From contig CABUXT010000019.1 in assembly GCA_902495705.1 (NCBI GenBank), positions 1 through 43,659 of the forward strand: a stretch of DNA of 43,659 nucleotides, written 5' to 3'. A program made the translations under genes and the position numbers. The notes below the pieces were generated by a model. That model had not been told where the DNA came from and ran no database searches. It saw only the letters and a list, made by a program, of their open reading frames with translations. This DNA is from an uncultured cyanobacterium (GTDB lineage: Bacteria; Cyanobacteriota; Vampirovibrionia; Gastranaerophilales; Gastranaerophilaceae). This document shows, one piece after another, positions 24,701-32,856 of this stretch (the first letter of the stretch is position 1; every line of letters begins with the position of its first letter).

Positions 24701-25356
24701 ATATATTCATTAAATTCTTTGATTTGTGCTTTAATTTGCTTTTCTTGTGCTTTTTGGTCTTTTGAGGCAAATTTATCATCAAATTTTTCTAAATATGCTT
24801 TTACATATTCGTTAATTTTTTCTTTTGGAGATTTGGATTTCCATTCAGCACTATTTAAAACTTCATCAGAAATTAGTTTTTTAGGTTTGTCTAATTCTGT
24901 GAGAAGTTGTTCTTCTGATTTGGTAAGAGTTCCATCCTTTTTTTTATTAATCAAGCTGGCTTTTACATCATCAATAGTTGCTAAATTGTTCTTTTGAGAA
25001 TATTCATCAAGCTTTTTGTCAAGTTCGGATTGCTCTTTGGGTTTATCTGGGGTACTCAAAGTTTCTGCGGTTGACGTTTGTTCATCAGAACTTTTTGAAA
25101 CGAAGGTTGTTTCAGTTTTTTCTGCTGGTGTTTCTTGAGTTTTATCGTTTTCTTTAACAGAAGTTGTAGCTGTTAGAGGTTCTTCTTGTGTAGTTTTTTC
25201 AACAGCAATCCCCATTGTCTTAGGTTTGCTTTTTGTTTCTTCAGAAGTAAAATCAATCGGGTTTTTCGGAGATGAAACAGTACCTGTATCCGTTAGTTGG
25301 GGTGACAGGGGTGTTTGAGGATTTAGTTTTTCTTTTTTCTCAATATTTAGTGACAT
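21703..25356 (-). CDS. Very large unknown protein, helical with low-complexity middle
   Basis: A 1217-residue protein with no signal peptide or membrane segment. Residues 1-110 are Thr/Pro/Lys-rich; about 110-460 are charged and helical (repeated KEKLDKYVEGY-like helices); about 460-720 look like short helical repeats. About 720-870 are Ser/Thr/Gln/Ala-rich and disordered, about 880-1040 are helical again, and a Gln/Pro-rich segment leads to an acidic run (ALEEEEEEFGG) and a basic tail (KRINKKFPPKGFRFNA). I recognise no family. The composition suggests a scaffold or secreted effector, but that is a guess. It is followed by 90 bases without a gene, then ispH. Confidence 0.8.
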   Translation of the reverse strand: MSLNIEKKEKLNPQTPLSPQLTDTGTVSSPKNPIDFTSEETKSKPKTMGIAVEKTTQEEPLTATTSVKENDKTQETPAEKTETTFVSKSSDEQTSTAETLSTPDKPKEQSELDKKLDEYSQKNNLATIDDVKASLINKKKDGTLTKSEEQLLTELDKPKKLISDEVLNSAEWKSKSPKEKINEYVKAYLEKFDDKFASKDQKAQEKQIKAQIKEFNEYINISSAVYSSAEIKNIATLAETLNSKSLDFNEFKTQGYKAFQNELVPLKTRQSEEWRNLSQKEKLDKYVEGYCSKKYENFENMSDTDKKKCINETIKEFTDKFGLSDLLKGKSAEEAKEISEAIYTKAAIYFDAIDSNQLTIEQFIEMPVSEQSKLMLKYYESKGIKDEASIQKQDTKIALAKEWETAHPGEQATIKDVYNLLRKRNPKSLTNEEQILLKEYGILLKIDSKANKQISLESKNSDLAILYGFKTSKEYISAQLQDISANNYSDKKTRARLQKLMAGCDNIEDLNFVINSLKEKNFKDDQIKKLIPQHLISEHMAHEMATGNADNYNIATGLNMLHGDVEVQKAATRIMPASFQGVALNKVATNTAAYKELIDPLTQGLNDRTIISYQAAQACSKTVLTSASVSSANKAVFAQDLVTNAKINGPQEQLNFAKAMSQINDPAVTEGLAAASKSVDKSVRTQYNSYVESAAKNYPPAEQAKISNAMRTGEISQETLTKTTPTSAQAKDNTQVQNSANNNQQAVQKQSAKAQSPAQNTPVSANTKGSVTSSSGRTTGAQTGSATTVSNATSKSAQTSAGTTGVASYNSTTGSRTSTSRQNIDGSNSDTASNYASTTSAKQAEETAQLEAKRDEVAQKALETSENIKKSVTEHEAEKLIDVALKQSVEEITTDKEFQTSVEDKQITEIRNKLKNASSITEVYDIISSLGEKAQSVFFDRITKSKYLTSFIENVDDTSTLLRLYNSSNSEDARKVVLNKLGDKIYSLLENDKISDDNLVSVNYKIIKNYLTQNVSSMSNVRFSRYLQFLPLDEREKLTKLRNEVKGIDNQVAQTSLQRQAQPQFSQPAMQYDEPTPQEYTQQPEQKSEVQQAQPQPKFAANEMTKTLADGTTITRQGTSFGAISDVEDDSYRIVSPQELAQQKGNPIGMNDEVLTPGSIEWQRKYNKQQTPPTTAFTFAALEEEEEEFGGTFGPAKVGMGKRINKKFPPKGFRFNA

Positions 25357-25414
25357 CGTTTTATCTCAAATATTACTTCTTAAATCATGAAAAAATATTT
25401 TTTAGTTGTGATTT

Positions 25415-25453
25415 CAGGGAAGTTTCAAATTTTTACAATTCTTAACTTCCCTG
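25415..25453. repeat. Stem-loop between two unknown genes
   Basis: CAGGGAAGTT and AACTTCCCTG are perfect ten-base arms around a 19-base loop. It lies after the 25471 gene and before the 1217-residue gene on the same strand. With no T-run on the minus strand it may be an attenuator or RNA-stability element. Confidence 0.55.
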
Positions 25454-25470
25454 TCTCAAAACTTTTAGTT

Positions 25471-26241
25471 TTATTCAATAATTGTTGTACTCTTCATTAC
25501 AGAAGATTTAGTTTCTATAAATTCAATATTTGTATTATTTTTGAACTTTGTATCTCCTGCAAGTAAATCAATAATGGCATTAGCCGCATCATCAGTGATT
25601 CTTACATCTCTATCCATATAATACGGCTTCCCGTCTTTATCATACAATCTTTGTCTAGTTCTTACACTGCAAAAATCGTCACCACTGCCGTTACCACCTA
25701 AATTGTGATATACCAATTGACGAACTGTAGGAGCATCATCGTGGTCAAAGTATTGACTTACCCTTTTTGCAGTATTAGTTAAATCTTTTGGTACAAGCGA
25801 TACGAAATTGACAGTATTCTTTGAATCTTTTGCAATAGATTCAAATGTAAGAGTTGCCGCTTTACTTCTATTAATTGTTGTTGGTACGGAATGTAAAATA
25901 TTAGCATCTTTCATATAATAATCATACGGAGTAAGTGAACTTTGTTCTGTACCCATTATGTAGGTAGGCGCTTCGGTTGCATTTGTAGATGCTGCTGCCA
26001 TAAGTTCTGTTACTGCTTGATTATCAAGCGGAATTGCTTTGACAGGTTCTGTTCCGTTTGCCATTGCCGGTGTCATTGCGATTAAAACTGCAACCGGTAC
26101 TGATGCAAATTTATTAGATTTTGTTTTTTGGTACTCTTGACCTTCCATATCATTATCGATACCATTGTCTCTTCGACCGACAAATGATGTGTTGTTGTGA
26201 ATCCTGCTAACACTAATGTTGCTAATAGGTGATATTGCCAT
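25471..26241 (-). CDS. Unknown protein with possible internal membrane segment
   Basis: A 256-residue protein of no recognised family. The N-terminus (MAISPISNISVSRIHNNTSFVGRR) has no normal signal. A short hydrophobic stretch at about 48-62 (SVPVAVLIAMTPAMA) ends in an AxA-like site and could be a late signal peptide after a polar extension. The rest is soluble, with YDKDGKPYYMDRDVRITDDAANAIIDLLAGD near the end. A strong AAGGAGT ribosome site precedes it. It sits between two other unknown genes on the same strand, each with its own leader, so the three may be separate units. Confidence 0.72.
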   Translation of the reverse strand: MAISPISNISVSRIHNNTSFVGRRDNGIDNDMEGQEYQKTKSNKFASVPVAVLIAMTPAMANGTEPVKAIPLDNQAVTELMAAASTNATEAPTYIMGTEQSSLTPYDYYMKDANILHSVPTTINRSKAATLTFESIAKDSKNTVNFVSLVPKDLTNTAKRVSQYFDHDDAPTVRQLVYHNLGGNGSGDDFCSVRTRQRLYDKDGKPYYMDRDVRITDDAANAIIDLLAGDTKFKNNTNIEFIETKSSVMKSTTIIE

Positions 26242-26278
26242 ACTAACACTCCTTCATATATTCAATTTTTTGTTTTTC

Positions 26279-26300
26279 CAAGGCTAACCCCTTAACCTTG
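26279..26300 (-). promoter_or_regulatory. Leader hairpin upstream of 26241 gene
   Basis: An imperfect inverted repeat (CAAGGTTAA and TTAGCCTTG arms) lies in the likely 5' leader of the gene starting at 26241, about 40 bases ahead of its start. It might shape translation or mRNA stability. Confidence 0.3.
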
Positions 26301-26455
26301 ATGTTTCATTAACTCTATTTCCAACTACGATTATAGCAGTTGTTTGAGGTTTTGTAAAGATATGTTGAAAAATCTACCTTTACTCAAATATCATTTCATT
26401 TAAAAACAGGCATGTGAAAAATTTTGTTAGTTTTTAAAATTGTTTGTTACAAATA

Positions 26456-27598
26456 TTAATCAATATGAGATTGGATGCCAAGAGTTTTGCCATTATCAAT
26501 GTCAATAATATGTTTAATCAAAGTGTGTGCCATAAGTAACAGATACGGATTGATTTCGTTTGTTTGGGACATATTTATGTTGGCACTTTGCTTTTGTTGT
26601 TTGTTTTCGCCATTATCTTTAGTCTTAAAAGATACGTTAGAATCCATTGAATAGAATTTTTGTTCTTTATCTATTCTGAGTTGTAATTCAGTTTTAGGAA
26701 ATTTTTCGCTACATTCTATTCCAACCTGAACTGAATTTGAAGACTCTAAAAACAGTGTAGCTTTAACTGTTCCATAATTTATTGTTGTTACCGTTATGAC
26801 AAGTATACTGTCACTTTCATCTTCGCTATTTGATTTTTGTTGAAGTTCTAAGTCAAACCCTACGCCATCATCTAGCGGCAGCCAAGGAAGATATAGCATT
26901 AAAAGTAATTTCAAAGTCTTTTGCGGATTGTTTTCTGCCGCAACTGAAATACTTGCATTTATCAACTTTGCCATTTCTTTCATTTGAGAAAGGTCGGTAA
27001 TTCCTGATTTTGATGCCTCTGTCATAGACATAATCAGTTTTGTTATGGCTTCTTTTCCGTTTTGTTGCAAAAGGGCTGAAATTTGGCTAAGGTTAATCAT
27101 TCCACCTGTTAAAATGTCTAAATTTTTTAGCGAACTTTGCATTTGTGTTGCAAGTTGAACATTTATCATTTCTTTTGTTGTAGATGTTGTCAAACCTTGC
27201 AATTGCGCCAAAATTTGAGCTTGCAGTTGAGAAAGTGTATTTCGCTGTGCAGCAAGTTGATTTGCATACATTTGATTAAATTGAGAATAGCTCATTCCTC
27301 TTTGCAACATATAGATAAATTCATTCACGTTGCGCGGAAACCCCATCACCTCTTTTGCATAAACCGCTCTATCCATACTTTGCAATGTGTTTAATTGCAT
27401 ATTTGGTGATGGTTCAGGCATTGCTTTTGGAACAATATTTTGAGGCTGAGGCGCAGGCGTTGGTTGAGATTGAATTTGTGGTGCAGGAGTTTGTGGCATA
27501 GCCTGTTGAGTTCTCACTGCACCTTGAGCTACAAAAGCTTGCCCACGGTAATTTTGGGCAAAATTATTCAGAAATCTTTTGATATCTATTCCTGCCAT
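26456..27598 (-). CDS. Unknown protein, faintly FliK-like C-terminus
   Basis: A 380-residue soluble protein. Residues 20-70 are Gln/Pro-rich (APQIQSQPTPAPQPQN). A helical middle follows, with RGMSYSQFNQMY and Gln-rich helices. Residues about 235-310 form a beta-rich part (FDLELQQ, ILVITVTTINYGTVKATLFLE, VQVGIECSE) reminiscent of the C-terminal domain of flagellar hook-length proteins, where a long disordered N-terminus also occurs. No flagellar genes are in the window, so this is weak. TAAATT (27605-27610) lies six bases before the ATG. It could serve another secretion system or have an unrelated role. Confidence 0.7.
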   Translation of the reverse strand: MAGIDIKRFLNNFAQNYRGQAFVAQGAVRTQQAMPQTPAPQIQSQPTPAPQPQNIVPKAMPEPSPNMQLNTLQSMDRAVYAKEVMGFPRNVNEFIYMLQRGMSYSQFNQMYANQLAAQRNTLSQLQAQILAQLQGLTTSTTKEMINVQLATQMQSSLKNLDILTGGMINLSQISALLQQNGKEAITKLIMSMTEASKSGITDLSQMKEMAKLINASISVAAENNPQKTLKLLLMLYLPWLPLDDGVGFDLELQQKSNSEDESDSILVITVTTINYGTVKATLFLESSNSVQVGIECSEKFPKTELQLRIDKEQKFYSMDSNVSFKTKDNGENKQQKQSANINMSQTNEINPYLLLMAHTLIKHIIDIDNGKTLGIQSHID

Positions 27599-27630
27599 AC
27601 ACTTAATTTAACTGATTTTTTTGAAAAAGT

Positions 27631-28608
27631 CTAGTTTTCGATTGGCATATAAGATTGCGGATAACTGTAATCTTCAAGGAATCCTAAGTTTTTATAAAGT
27701 CTTAGTGCTTGAAGGTTGTTAGTTTCAGTTGTAGTGTTAATTTCAGCAATTGGTGTGTGGTATTTATCAACCGCATTCATTACGTAGTCCATTGAATGTT
27801 TCAACATAATAGTTGATAACCCTTTGCCTTGGTGTTCTTCTTTAATACCAACAAGCGGAATATTTACGATTGTTCCGCCTGTAAGGTTCATAAATGCAAA
27901 ACCTACAGGTTTATTTTGGTATAGCAAAACACTTGTTGAATTTGGCATAAATTCAGCGTAAACATCTTTGACAATTTTAGTGATGATATCAGATGTTCCT
28001 TCAGGTGTTTTAAATCTAGGGTCAAACAAAGCATCAGAACTTTCTTTGAATGATTCGTTGATAACTTCAACGGCATCATCAAAATATTTGTCATTCCAAG
28101 ATACAACTTCATAGTCTTCAGGTAGTTTAACCATTCTGGCATGGTTAAAGATTTCTCTTGATACTTGAGTATCAAATTTGAATCTCAAAACTTCAATTCC
28201 AACGAATTTGAAACCAAGTTTTGCAATAACACTGATTAGCGATTTTTGTTCCCCTAACATTGGGTAGCAAACGATTTTTTCTTTTCTCAAAGTTTGAGTA
28301 ACTTCAAGGAATTTTTCAAGTAAAGTTTTTGCCTTGTTTGAAAAATCTTCTTTATCTTTGCTGTGGACAATGTTTAACTCGATTGCCTCAGAAATTGCTG
28401 TTGTGTAAACTAAGAATGCAACAGGGTTTTCACTTTCGTATAACACAATACATTTTATTAAATCTTTATCTATCGCATCCAAAAATCCGTCATAATCCAG
28501 TGGCTCAAGTTCAAAATTATAATCAGATGCGGCATTGCTGCGAAAATCTTCATAAAGGTCTTCAAATTTGCCAAATTCATTTGCTGTTAAAATTTTTGTG
28601 TTATACAT
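27631..28608 (-). CDS. GNAT-family N-acetyltransferase, two-domain
   Basis: A 325-residue protein with two GNAT-like halves. The C-terminal half (about 165-325) is intact, with PLVGIKEEHQGKGLSTIMLKHSMDYV, the acetyl-CoA pyrophosphate loop (QGKGLS), and NNLQALRLYKNLGF near the end. The N-terminal half (about 1-150) lacks a clear binding loop and may be structural. The substrate cannot be told. It has an AAGGA ribosome site and stands 12 bases downstream of ribBA on the same strand, so it may belong to the riboflavin unit. Confidence 0.85.
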   Translation of the reverse strand: MYNTKILTANEFGKFEDLYEDFRSNAASDYNFELEPLDYDGFLDAIDKDLIKCIVLYESENPVAFLVYTTAISEAIELNIVHSKDKEDFSNKAKTLLEKFLEVTQTLRKEKIVCYPMLGEQKSLISVIAKLGFKFVGIEVLRFKFDTQVSREIFNHARMVKLPEDYEVVSWNDKYFDDAVEVINESFKESSDALFDPRFKTPEGTSDIITKIVKDVYAEFMPNSTSVLLYQNKPVGFAFMNLTGGTIVNIPLVGIKEEHQGKGLSTIMLKHSMDYVMNAVDKYHTPIAEINTTTETNNLQALRLYKNLGFLEDYSYPQSYMPIEN

Positions 28609-28620
28609 TAATCTTTTTCC

Positions 28621-29835
28621 TTATAAATAGTGGTGCATTTTTTCTTTTTTAGTATTGATATATCTTTGATTGTATGGAGTAATTTCAGAAGATACCTTGA
28701 TAATATCTTTTACATTCAGCCCATAACCTTCCAGTCCTACAATCTTTTTCGGATTGTTTGTAATTAAGTTAAATGTAGTATACCCTAAATCTACAAGAAT
28801 TTGAGCCCCTGTACCGTAATCTCTTAAATCAGACTTGAAACCTAATGAGATATTAGCCTCAATAGTGTCTTGTCCTTCTTCTTGCAATTTGTATGCTTTA
28901 ATTTTGTTGCAAAGTCCGATACCTCTGCCTTCGTGGTCAGTTAAGTATACTACAGCGCCTTTTCCGTAATCATTTACGTATTTTAATGCATTATGCAATT
29001 GGGAATTGCAATCACATTTCAAGCTGTGGAAAACATCGCCAGTCAAACACATACTATGAACTCTGACAGCAGGAATTTTATCAGAACCGTCATCTTTTAC
29101 AAGTGCAACATGTTCAGAACCGTTCACGTGGTTTTTGTAAGCATAAAGCGTAAATGTACCATAAGGTGTCGGTAGAGTTGTTTCAGCCTCTCTTGTTACA
29201 AGTTTTTCTGATTTTAGACGGTATGCGATAAGTTCTGCCACTGAGATAAATTTCATATTGTGTTCATCAGCGAATTTTCTCAAATAATCTCTTCTTGCCA
29301 TGTGTCCATCCGGTGCAATCAGTTCGCACATAACCCCTGCAGGTCTGTGACCGCATAATTTTGCCAAATCAACAACTGCCTCCGTGTGTCCTGTTCTTTC
29401 CAAAACTCCGCCACGACGAGCTACGCAAGGGAACAAATGCCCAGGACGTCTCAAATCTGTCGGTTGTGCATCGTAAGCGGTTGCAACCTCAACTGTTTTG
29501 GCTCTGTCAAATGCTGAAATCCCTGTTGTTACACCGTATTTTTCGGCTGCATCTATACTTATGGTAAATGCGGTTTTCATACCTTCTGTATTTTGGTCTA
29601 CCATTTGCGGTAAATCAAGCTGTTGGGCGATTTCGTGAGAAATTGCAAGACAAACCAAACCTTTAACTTCTGTTACTAAAAAGTTAATAAGTTCAGGAGT
29701 GACTTTTTCAGCCGAAACAATTACGTCGCCTTCGTTTTCTCTATCTTCATCATCTGCAACGATAATCGGTTTACCTGCTTTAAAATCTTCTATTGCTGAT
29801 TCTATGCTGTCGAATCTGAAAGTTTTATTTTCCAT
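28621..29835 (-). CDS. ribBA: RibBA: DHBP synthase / GTP cyclohydrolase II
   Basis: A 404-residue bifunctional enzyme that starts both branches of riboflavin synthesis. The N-terminal half makes 3,4-dihydroxy-2-butanone 4-phosphate from ribulose 5-phosphate: DDEDRENEGD, GISAFDRAKTV, RRPGHLFPC. The C-terminal half opens the ring of GTP: zinc cysteines in CLTGDVFHSLKCDCNSQL, then DHEGRGIGL and VDLGYTTFNLITNNPKK. Length is normal. The start codon shares a base with the ribE stop (TAATG), giving tight coupling. ribD and ribH are not in the window. Confidence 0.96.
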   Translation of the reverse strand: MENKTFRFDSIESAIEDFKAGKPIIVADDEDRENEGDVIVSAEKVTPELINFLVTEVKGLVCLAISHEIAQQLDLPQMVDQNTEGMKTAFTISIDAAEKYGVTTGISAFDRAKTVEVATAYDAQPTDLRRPGHLFPCVARRGGVLERTGHTEAVVDLAKLCGHRPAGVMCELIAPDGHMARRDYLRKFADEHNMKFISVAELIAYRLKSEKLVTREAETTLPTPYGTFTLYAYKNHVNGSEHVALVKDDGSDKIPAVRVHSMCLTGDVFHSLKCDCNSQLHNALKYVNDYGKGAVVYLTDHEGRGIGLCNKIKAYKLQEEGQDTIEANISLGFKSDLRDYGTGAQILVDLGYTTFNLITNNPKKIVGLEGYGLNVKDIIKVSSEITPYNQRYINTKKEKMHHYL

Positions 29836-30476
29836 TATACATACCCATTTTCTTGTAAAAATTTCATACTGATACCCTCATTATTATCTTTCGCAGATAA
29901 AAATTTTTCAACATACTTGCCTAAGATATCTGTTTCAATGTTTACACGGTCTCCAATTTTGAGGTCTTTTAAATTTGTATTTTCAAATGTATGTGGAATA
30001 ATTGCAACTCTTAATGTATTTCCTTTTGTCTCCGCAACCGTAAGGCTTATGCCGTTTATAGTTATAGAACCTTTTTTGACGATATATTTTTCCTGCTCTT
30101 TTGGTACGGAAAATTCTAGGTCATAAAAGTCTGATAGTTGAATTTTTGATAAAAATTCTCCGACACAATCAACGTGCCCTGTTACGATATGACCACCAAG
30201 TCTTGAACTCAGAGTCAAAGCTCTTTCAAGATTAACCGTGTCACCTTTTTTTAAATCCTTAAAAGTTGTGACAGAAAGTGTTTCATCACTCACTCTTGCA
30301 CTAAATGCGGCTGAAGAAAGTTTTGTGACAGTTTGGCAGCAACCGTTTATTGCAATACTATCTCCAAGTTTTGTGTCTTGCAGAACTTTTTGACACTCGA
30401 CTTCAATTGTCGCACCGTTGCTGCCTTTAGAAAAGCTTTTTATTTTACCTGTTTCTTCAATTATTCCAGTAAACAT
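29835..30476 (-). CDS. ribE: Riboflavin synthase, alpha subunit
   Basis: A 213-residue enzyme that dismutates two lumazines into riboflavin. Two homologous halves are visible: MFTGIIEETGKI with GDSIAINGCCQTVT in the first, and GHIVTGHVDCVGEF with KGSITINGISLTVAE in the second. It heads the ribE-ribBA unit with a short leader. TATGAT stands about eleven bases before the start. There is no room for an FMN riboswitch, so control is not by that means here. Confidence 0.95.
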   Translation of the reverse strand: MFTGIIEETGKIKSFSKGSNGATIEVECQKVLQDTKLGDSIAINGCCQTVTKLSSAAFSARVSDETLSVTTFKDLKKGDTVNLERALTLSSRLGGHIVTGHVDCVGEFLSKIQLSDFYDLEFSVPKEQEKYIVKKGSITINGISLTVAETKGNTLRVAIIPHTFENTNLKDLKIGDRVNIETDILGKYVEKFLSAKDNNEGISMKFLQENGYV

Positions 30477-30579
30477 AACCTAAGTTTATCATATTACAAT
30501 GGTTGTTGTCTAGTGAGACATTCCGTGCTTGGTTGCAAAGGTAATGAAATTTGTGGTTTTCCCCACCCTACGTTTTACT

Positions 30580-30651
30580 TGCATGGGATTACTACGTCAC
30601 TCCGTCAAGACCATTGATACATTAGCAAGTCAATGCTCCTCGTAATGACAT
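30580..30651. repeat. TCATTACGAGG-type repeat upstream of ribE
   Basis: A copy of the right half of the element at 19278-19424: GGGATTACTACGTCACTCCG, then CAATGCTCCTCGTAATGACA. Bases 30500-30580 hold nothing recognisable. Confidence 0.7.
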
Positions 30652-30679
30652 AGTTTTTGAACTGTTTCATTACGCAACA

Positions 30680-30708
30680 AAAAAGAACCTTGTAAAAGGT
30701 TCTTTTTT
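30680..30708 (-). terminator. Terminator of tRNA-Leu
   Basis: AAGAACCTT-TTAC-AAGGTTCTTTTTT on the minus strand, a nine-base stem with a T-run, directly behind the tRNA. Confidence 0.9.
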
Positions 30709-30714
30709 AGATTT

Positions 30715-30792
30715 GGGCGTGAAGAGACTCGAACTCCCATGCTTTCGCACTAGTTCCTAAGACTAGCGTGTCTACCATTCCACCACACGCCC
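30715..30792 (-). tRNA. tRNA-Leu (anticodon UAG)
   Basis: Read on the minus strand. The acceptor arms GGGCGTG and CACGCCC pair perfectly; the D-arm stem is GTG/CAC. The anticodon stem CTAGT/ACTAG encloses CTTAGGA with anticodon TAG, reading leucine CUA and other CUN codons. A variable arm of TGC-GAAA-GCA marks a class II tRNA, and a TTCGAGT T-loop follows. The variable arm is short for Leu. CCA is not encoded. A terminator follows. Confidence 0.93.
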
Positions 30793-30969
30793 ATCAATAT
30801 TCAGTTATCAAACAGTTCAAACTGTGTTCAAACCGTATAACTAATTTATAATAAGTTCTTTTGATTGTCAAGTAGAAGTTTTTCAAAACTTATTTCAAAT
30901 TTGAAATGGAGATGTTTTTGTGAGATATTTATACTATCGTAGAAAATTTAAGTTAAGAATGAGGGATAT

Positions 30970-32790
30970 ATGGAGTATAAATTAAAAGACACAATGTCTA
31001 AAGATGCCTTTAGATACGGATATTTGGTAAAAAAAGTTGCGCCGTTTTTAAAACCGCACTTGCCACGCATCATATTAAACATGATTCTTGCTGTACCGTT
31101 AGGGCTTTTAGATGGTGTTGTGGCTTTTGCTCTAAAACCTTATATGGACTGTGTAATCAATGGTAAGGCATGGCATATTGCAGGTTTTACTATTGAACAA
31201 AATGTCCTTGCAACGGCTATCCCATTTGGTATTGTCTTATTTGCCGTTATTCAAGGGCTTTTGAAATATACAAACAACTATTTGACAGATTGGACAGGTA
31301 ACAAAATTTCAAATTCGTTAAAAATAGAATTATTCAGAAAACTAACTTCACTTGACCCGAAATTTTACGATATCAACTCTTCAGGTTTAGTTTTAACAAG
31401 ATTTTTGACAGACCCTGAAACCGCAAGTAAAAACATCATAAACACAATTAAAACTTTCATTATGACAAGTTTTGGAATTGTTGGTTTGGTGAGTGTTTTA
31501 CTTTACAACTCTTGGAAACTTGCAATAATCGGTGTTGGAATTATGGCAATTGCGATTACTCCTGTAACCTTAATCAGAAAAAGAATTAAAAAAGTATCTA
31601 ACGCCACAATGGTTGTTGGCGGAGATATGACAACCAACTTTAACGAAACTTTTGCAGGTAACAAAATTATGACTGCTTACAACTTGCAAAAACTTCAAAA
31701 TAATAAGTTTGAACACCAAATAAAAGAACAATTCGACCTTACTATGTCGTTGACAAAGCGTGTAGGTTGGATGTCTCCGATTATGTATTTTATTTGTTCT
31801 ATCGGTATTGCGCTTGTAATGTTTTATGGCAACCATTTGATTATCAGCGGACAAATGAGTGCAGGTAGTTTTGCATCGTTTGTAACCTCATTGCTATTGT
31901 TATACAAACCGGTAAAAGATTTGGGCAGAACGCTTACCGATTTGCAAACAACATTTGTTGCATTAGGCAGAGTTTTTGAGTTGTTTGACCTTGTACCGCA
32001 TATCAAAAATAAAGAAAATGCAAAAAAACTCAACGGGTTAAATAACTCTATTGACTTTGAGCATGTTTATTTTGAATATGAAGAAAATGTACCGGTATTA
32101 AAAGATTTCTCTCTACAGGTTAATAAAGGCGAAACTATTGCGCTTGTCGGAAATTCAGGTGGTGGTAAAAGTACAATAGTAAATTTATTGCCAAGATTTT
32201 ATGACATCAAAAGCGGTTCTATTAAATATGACGGTGTAGATATCAAAGATTTAGAAATCGAAAGCCTTAGAGAGAATATTTCATTTGTATTTCAAGATAA
32301 TTTCTTGTTCTCTGGAACAATTAAAGAAAATATCCTTATGGGTCGAGAAAATGCAACGGATGAAGAGATAAATACAGTTATAAAAATGGCTCACCTTGAT
32401 GAATTTTTATCAACATTAGAAGATGGTATAAATACTTATGTCGGTGAGCGCGGTGCATCTTTATCAGGTGGTCAAAGACAGCGTGTTGCTATCGCAAGAG
32501 CTATGATTAAAAATGCACCTGTTGTAATTCTTGATGAGGCAACTTCAGCTCTTGATAACGAATCTGAGGCAATTGTACAAAAAGCTTTGGATAACTTAGT
32601 GCAAAACAAAACAGTATTTGTTATTGCGCACAGATTATCTACAATCAATAATGCTGATAGAATTGCGGTTATCAATGAAGGTGAACTTGTTGAACTTGGT
32701 ACACATGAAGAATTGATGGCTATTCCTGAAGGTAATTACAAACACCTTTATGATATGCAATTTAAACACCAAGAGGATAAAATTTTGTAA
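30970..32790 (+). CDS. msbA: MsbA-like ABC exporter
   Basis: A 606-residue half-transporter with membrane and ATPase domains fused. About six membrane helices span residues 20-320; the ATPase spans about 360-600. It has Walker A GNSGGGKST, signature LSGGQRQRVAIARA, Walker B VVILDEATSALD and the H-loop IAHRLST. Type IV exporters of this kind include the lipid A flippase MsbA and multidrug pumps; sequence alone does not separate them. A diderm with LspA is consistent with MsbA. It has a GAGGG ribosome site and a CHAP hydrolase follows 66 bases later. Confidence 0.88.
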   Translation: MEYKLKDTMSKDAFRYGYLVKKVAPFLKPHLPRIILNMILAVPLGLLDGVVAFALKPYMDCVINGKAWHIAGFTIEQNVLATAIPFGIVLFAVIQGLLKYTNNYLTDWTGNKISNSLKIELFRKLTSLDPKFYDINSSGLVLTRFLTDPETASKNIINTIKTFIMTSFGIVGLVSVLLYNSWKLAIIGVGIMAIAITPVTLIRKRIKKVSNATMVVGGDMTTNFNETFAGNKIMTAYNLQKLQNNKFEHQIKEQFDLTMSLTKRVGWMSPIMYFICSIGIALVMFYGNHLIISGQMSAGSFASFVTSLLLLYKPVKDLGRTLTDLQTTFVALGRVFELFDLVPHIKNKENAKKLNGLNNSIDFEHVYFEYEENVPVLKDFSLQVNKGETIALVGNSGGGKSTIVNLLPRFYDIKSGSIKYDGVDIKDLEIESLRENISFVFQDNFLFSGTIKENILMGRENATDEEINTVIKMAHLDEFLSTLEDGINTYVGERGASLSGGQRQRVAIARAMIKNAPVVILDEATSALDNESEAIVQKALDNLVQNKTVFVIAHRLSTINNADRIAVINEGELVELGTHEELMAIPEGNYKHLYDMQFKHQEDKIL

Positions 32791-32856
32791 CAAAAAGGCA
32801 ATTTTCTCGTTCAAAAATACTTTATATATAAGTAAGGGAAAATAGAACGGGGAAAT

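Noticed and set aside
30477..30579. FMN riboswitch upstream of ribE-ribBA
   Set aside because: The -10 box is about eleven bases from the start, and the upstream bases are repeat sequence with none of the conserved FMN aptamer segments.
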